Assembly: GCF_001375535.1 (NCBI RefSeq)
Contig: NZ_LN831197.1
Coordinates: forward strand, 3,753,064-3,817,063
Length of the DNA: 64,000 bases
Origin: Bacillus niameyensis
Lineage (GTDB): Bacteria; Bacillota; Bacilli; Bacillales; Bacillaceae_C
Direction: 5' to 3'
Position numbers and translations under genes: made by a program. A model generated the notes under the pieces. It worked only from the letters and a program-made list of their open reading frames with translations, ran no database searches and had not been told where the DNA came from. How positions within the stretch are numbered: position 1 is the stretch's first letter; each line of letters opens with the position of its first letter. This document shows, one piece after another, positions 60,442 to 64,000 of the stretch.

Positions 60442-61377
60442 GTGTTATCAACGACCTTCATACTGGAGGAATCCGCTCGTTATACTGATCATGATCGTCT
60501 GTTTAAAGAACTGATCGAAACGTTTTTTGAGGAATTTGTCGAAGCGTTTTTCCCTGAAGAATATCAGGAGATTGATTTTACCCACGTACAGTTTTTAGCG
60601 CAGGAAGTTTTCACAGATATTACAAAGGGTGAGAAAAGAAGGATCGACATTCTTGCCGAAACGAAGTTAAAGGATAGAGATACGATCATTCTCATCCACG
60701 TTGAACCGCAAAGTTACTTCCAGAAGGAATTCCACGAACGAATGTTTATTTATTGCAGCCGCCTCTATGAAAAACACCGCAAGCCCATTTTACCCATTGC
60801 CGTTTTTAGTTATAATGATACGAAAGAAGCACCAAATTCGTTTACAATATCCCTTCCTACCTTCCATACATTAAGTTTTCATTTTTTACAACTGCATTTA
60901 ATCAAAATGAATTGGAAAACCTATCTCAAAACAAATAATCCAGTGGCAGCTGCCCTTCTAAGCAAGATGGGATATGAGGAAGAGGAACGTATACAAGTGA
61001 AATTGGAATTTCTACGAATGATAAGCAAAATGGAATTGAATCCCGCTAAAATGGAATTACTGTACGGATTTTTTGAAACTTACTTGAAATTAAATGAAGA
61101 GGAGGAAGAAAACATGATGGAGGAAATTGCAAAACTTCCGCAAGACGAAGCAAAACAACTATTCCGTTTACCTAATTCATATTTTGAGAGGGGTTTTAAA
61201 AAGGGGATAGAACAAGGAATAGAGCAGGGAATAGAGCAAGGAATAGAGCAGGGGATAGAACTCGAAAAAGAAACACTAGTCATTGAAATGCTTAAGAAAG
61301 GCTTGCAAATAGATTTAATTGCTGATATTACAAAATTAAGTGTGGAGAAAGTGAAAGAAATAGAAGAGTTGAAGTAA
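60442..61377 (+). CDS. Rpn/PDDEXK_2-family nuclease, copy 2
   Basis: The predicted protein is identical to copy 1, including the E/K-rich C-terminus and internal start (ATG 61114). It carries GAG in the third GIEQ repeat, as copy 1. The spacer with palindrome (61470) follows. Confidence 0.9.
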   Translation: MLSTTFILEESARYTDHDRLFKELIETFFEEFVEAFFPEEYQEIDFTHVQFLAQEVFTDITKGEKRRIDILAETKLKDRDTIILIHVEPQSYFQKEFHERMFIYCSRLYEKHRKPILPIAVFSYNDTKEAPNSFTISLPTFHTLSFHFLQLHLIKMNWKTYLKTNNPVAAALLSKMGYEEEERIQVKLEFLRMISKMELNPAKMELLYGFFETYLKLNEEEEENMMEEIAKLPQDEAKQLFRLPNSYFERGFKKGIEQGIEQGIEQGIEQGIELEKETLVIEMLKKGLQIDLIADITKLSVEKVKEIEELK

Positions 61378-61524
61378 TTGGAAGATCAGAGGGACGGCTC
61401 ATGCGATCTATTATTGCGATATTCAAAGTAAGATTAGTAATTAGATTTTATTGTCTTTATGGTACACCAATAGTACAATTGTACTATCAATATAAAATTC
61501 AATTTTCAGAAAGGTTGTGCCAGT

Positions 61525-62460
61525 GTGTTATCAACGACCTTCATACTGGAGGAATCCGCTCGTTATACTGATCATGATCGTCTGTTTAAAGAACTGATCG
61601 AAACGTTTTTTGAGGAATTTGTCGAAGCGTTTTTCCCTGAAGAATATCAGGAGATTGATTTTACCCACGTACAGTTTTTAGCGCAGGAAGTTTTCACAGA
61701 TATTACAAAGGGTGAGAAAAGAAGGATCGACATTCTTGCCGAAACGAAGTTAAAGGATAGAGATACGATCATTCTCATCCACGTTGAACCGCAAAGTTAC
61801 TTCCAGAAGGAATTCCACGAACGAATGTTTATTTATTGCAGCCGCCTCTATGAAAAACACCGCAAGCCCATTTTACCCATTGCCGTTTTTAGTTATAATG
61901 ATACGAAAGAAGCACCAAATTCGTTTACAATATCCCTTCCTACCTTCCATACATTAAGTTTTCATTTTTTACAACTGCATTTAATCAAAATGAATTGGAA
62001 AACCTATCTCAAAACAAATAATCCAGTGGCAGCTGCCCTTCTAAGCAAGATGGGATATGAGGAAGAGGAACGTATACAAGTGAAATTGGAATTTCTACGA
62101 ATGATAAGCAAAATGGAATTGAATCCCGCTAAAATGGAATTACTGTACGGATTTTTTGAAACTTACTTGAAATTAAATGAAGAGGAGGAAGAAAACATGA
62201 TGGAGGAAATTGCAAAACTTCCGCAAGACGAAGCAAAACAACTATTCCGTTTACCTAATTCATATTTTGAGAGGGGTTTTAAAAAGGGGATAGAACAAGG
62301 AATAGAGCAGGGAATAGAACAAGGAATAGAGCAGGGGATAGAACTCGAAAAAGAAACACTAGTCATTGAAATGCTTAAGAAAGGCTTGCAAATAGATTTA
62401 ATTGCTGATATTACAAAATTAAGTGTGGAGAAAGTGAAAGAAATAGAAGAGTTGAAGTAA
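61525..62460 (+). CDS. Rpn/PDDEXK_2-family nuclease, copy 3
   Basis: The protein is identical to copies 1 and 2. It is distinguished at DNA level by a silent GAG-to-GAA change at about 62318 in the GIEQ block. Internal start at ATG 62197. Confidence 0.9.
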   Translation: MLSTTFILEESARYTDHDRLFKELIETFFEEFVEAFFPEEYQEIDFTHVQFLAQEVFTDITKGEKRRIDILAETKLKDRDTIILIHVEPQSYFQKEFHERMFIYCSRLYEKHRKPILPIAVFSYNDTKEAPNSFTISLPTFHTLSFHFLQLHLIKMNWKTYLKTNNPVAAALLSKMGYEEEERIQVKLEFLRMISKMELNPAKMELLYGFFETYLKLNEEEEENMMEEIAKLPQDEAKQLFRLPNSYFERGFKKGIEQGIEQGIEQGIEQGIELEKETLVIEMLKKGLQIDLIADITKLSVEKVKEIEELK

Positions 62461-62607
62461 TTGGAAGATCAGAGGGACGGCTCATGCGATCTATTATTGC
62501 GATATTCAAAGTAAGATTAGTAATTAGATTTTATTGTCTTTATGGTACACCAATAGTACAATTGTACTATCAATATAAAATTCAATTTTCAGAAAGGTTG
62601 TGCCAGT

Positions 62608-63543
62608 GTGTTATCAACGACCTTCATACTGGAGGAATCCGCTCGTTATACTGATCATGATCGTCTGTTTAAAGAACTGATCGAAACGTTTTTTGAGGAA
62701 TTTGTCGAAGCGTTTTTCCCTGAAGAATATCAGGAGATTGATTTTACCCACGTACAGTTTTTAGCGCAGGAAGTTTTCACAGATATTACAAAGGGTGAGA
62801 AAAGAAGGATCGACATTCTTGCCGAAACGAAGTTAAAGGATAGAGATACGATCATTCTCATCCACGTTGAACCGCAAAGTTACTTCCAGAAGGAATTCCA
62901 CGAACGAATGTTTATTTATTGCAGCCGCCTCTATGAAAAACACCGCAAGCCCATTTTACCCATTGCCGTTTTTAGTTATAATGATACGAAAGAAGCACCA
63001 AATTCGTTTACAATATCCCTTCCTACCTTCCATACATTAAGTTTTCATTTTTTACAACTGCATTTAATCAAAATGAATTGGAAAACCTATCTCAAAACAA
63101 ATAATCCAGTGGCAGCTGCCCTTCTAAGCAAGATGGGATATGAGGAAGAGGAACGTATACAAGTGAAATTGGAATTTCTACGAATGATAAGCAAAATGGA
63201 ATTGAATCCCGCTAAAATGGAATTACTGTACGGATTTTTTGAAACTTACTTGAAATTAAATGAAGAGGAGGAAGAAAACATGATGGAGGAAATTGCAAAA
63301 CTTCCGCAAGACGAAGCAAAACAACTATTCCGTTTACCTAATTCATATTTTGAGAGGGGTTTTAAAAAGGGGATAGAACAAGGAATAGAGCAGGGAATAG
63401 AACAAGGAATAGAGCAGGGGATAGAACTCGAAAAAGAAACACTAGTCATTGAAATGCTTAAGAAAGGCTTGCAAATAGATTTAATTGCTGATATTACAAA
63501 ATTAAGTGTGGAGAAAGTGAAAGAAATAGAAGAGTTGAAGTAA
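62608..63543 (+). CDS. Rpn/PDDEXK_2-family nuclease, copy 4
   Basis: The protein is identical to the preceding copies and shares the GAA variant with copy 3, so copies 3 and 4 descend from one duplication event. Internal start at ATG 63280. Confidence 0.9.
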   Translation: MLSTTFILEESARYTDHDRLFKELIETFFEEFVEAFFPEEYQEIDFTHVQFLAQEVFTDITKGEKRRIDILAETKLKDRDTIILIHVEPQSYFQKEFHERMFIYCSRLYEKHRKPILPIAVFSYNDTKEAPNSFTISLPTFHTLSFHFLQLHLIKMNWKTYLKTNNPVAAALLSKMGYEEEERIQVKLEFLRMISKMELNPAKMELLYGFFETYLKLNEEEEENMMEEIAKLPQDEAKQLFRLPNSYFERGFKKGIEQGIEQGIEQGIEQGIELEKETLVIEMLKKGLQIDLIADITKLSVEKVKEIEELK

Positions 63544-63690
63544 TTGGAAGATCAGAGGGACGGCTCATGCGATCTATTATTGCGATATTCAAAGTAAGAT
63601 TAGTAATTAGATTTTATTGTCTTTATGGTACACCAATAGTACAATTGTACTATCAATATAAAATTCAATTTTCAGAAAGGTTGTGCCAGT

Positions 63691-64000
63691 GTGTTATCAA
63701 CGACCTTCATACTGGAGGAATCCGCTCGTTATACTGATCATGATCGTCTGTTTAAAGAACTGATCGAAACGTTTTTTGAGGAATTTGTCGAAGCGTTTTT
63801 CCCTGAAGAATATCAGGAGATTGATTTTACCCACGTACAGTTTTTAGCGCAGGAAGTTTTCACAGATATTACAAAGGGTGAGAAAAGAAGGATCGACATT
63901 CTTGCCGAAACGAAGTTAAAGGATAGAGATACGATCATTCTCATCCACGTTGAACCGCAAAGTTACTTCCAGAAGGAATTCCACGAACGAATGTTTATTT
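63691..64000 (+). CDS. Rpn/PDDEXK_2-family nuclease, copy 5, cut by window end
   Basis: The first 103 codons are identical to the other copies and run to the end of the window, just past the ExQ motif. Whether the rest is present cannot be seen. Confidence 0.85.
   Translation, partial: MLSTTFILEESARYTDHDRLFKELIETFFEEFVEAFFPEEYQEIDFTHVQFLAQEVFTDITKGEKRRIDILAETKLKDRDTIILIHVEPQSYFQKEFHERMFI

Larger units (their letters stand above)
58741..64000 (+). repeat. Tandem array of 1083-bp Rpn units
   Basis: Gene starts at 59359, 60442, 61525, 62608 and 63691 are all exactly 1083 bp apart, and gene plus 147-bp spacer are repeated almost without change. A silent GAG-to-GAA change in the GIEQ repeat occurs in copies 3 and 4 only (62318, 63401). 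The array is preceded by a truncated copy and continues beyond the window. Confidence 0.95.

Noticed and set aside
58741-64000. Assembly artefact as the only explanation of the tandem array
   Set aside because: A silent difference separates copies 1-2 from 3-4, and the first copy is truncated and diverged, so at least several units are real; exact copy number remains open.

Overview
The window looks like a chromosome segment of a mesophilic, low-GC, motile member of the Bacillaceae. The order yvyE / degS-degU / degV / comFA-comFC / yvyF / flgM / flgN-flgK-flgL / yviE-fliW-csrA / hag is the Bacillus arrangement, sigma-D style promoters are visible, and ribosome-binding sites are strong GGAGG types with frequent TTG and GTG starts.

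Region 1 (1-36.3 kb) is a large N-glycan / mannoside utilisation locus. It holds a GH38 alpha-mannosidase (cut by the window edge), a GH125 exo-alpha-1,6-mannosidase, two GH85 endo-beta-N-acetylglucosaminidases (one secreted, one without a signal peptide), a GH1 glycosidase, two ROK sugar kinases, and a HAD phosphatase. It also has two calcineurin-like phosphoesterases, an MFS carrier, a DeoR-type repressor and a YesM/YesN-type two-component system. Uptake is by LplA/LplB/YtcP-type ABC importers: four lipoprotein binding proteins and three permease pairs, of which two full cassettes are recent tandem duplicates. Three of the transporter promoters share one layout: direct repeats about 20 bp apart, a TATAAT box and a cre-like CcpA site. 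The likely logic is extracellular glycan release by GH85, import as oligosaccharide, cytoplasmic trimming by GH38/GH125/GH85/GH1 and phosphorylation by the ROK kinases.

Region 2 (36.5-53 kb) is the conserved regulation-competence-flagellum block. It differs from B. subtilis: comFB is absent, and a FliK-like gene, an FlhB-C-terminal-like gene, a FliS-like gene, an intron-free flagellin and yaaR are inserted between flgM and flgN.

Region 3 (53-58.3 kb) is the most unusual part. The main flagellin gene hag is split by two group I introns with recognisable P, Q, R and S core elements and no internal ORF. It is followed by a HEPN-like gene, a large free-standing nuclease resembling a homing endonuclease (five repeats of about 73 aa plus a PD-(D/E)XK/Vsr-like C-terminus), and a second flagellin gene broken after codon 69, exactly where intron 1 sits in hag. 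The hag leader carries a CsrA-type hairpin, fitting the fliW-csrA pair just upstream.

Region 4 (58.7-64 kb) is a tandem array of a 1083-bp unit, each encoding a 311-aa Rpn/PDDEXK_2-family nuclease. There is one 5'-truncated copy, four complete copies and a fifth that runs off the window. Every copy carries an internal Shine-Dalgarno and ATG that would give an 87-aa C-terminal product, resembling the intragenic-antitoxin arrangement described for E. coli Rpn proteins.

Spread through the intergenic spaces are at least seven degenerate arrays whose units recur every 20 to 20.5 bp, often as two alternating types. I do not know of a description of this family.
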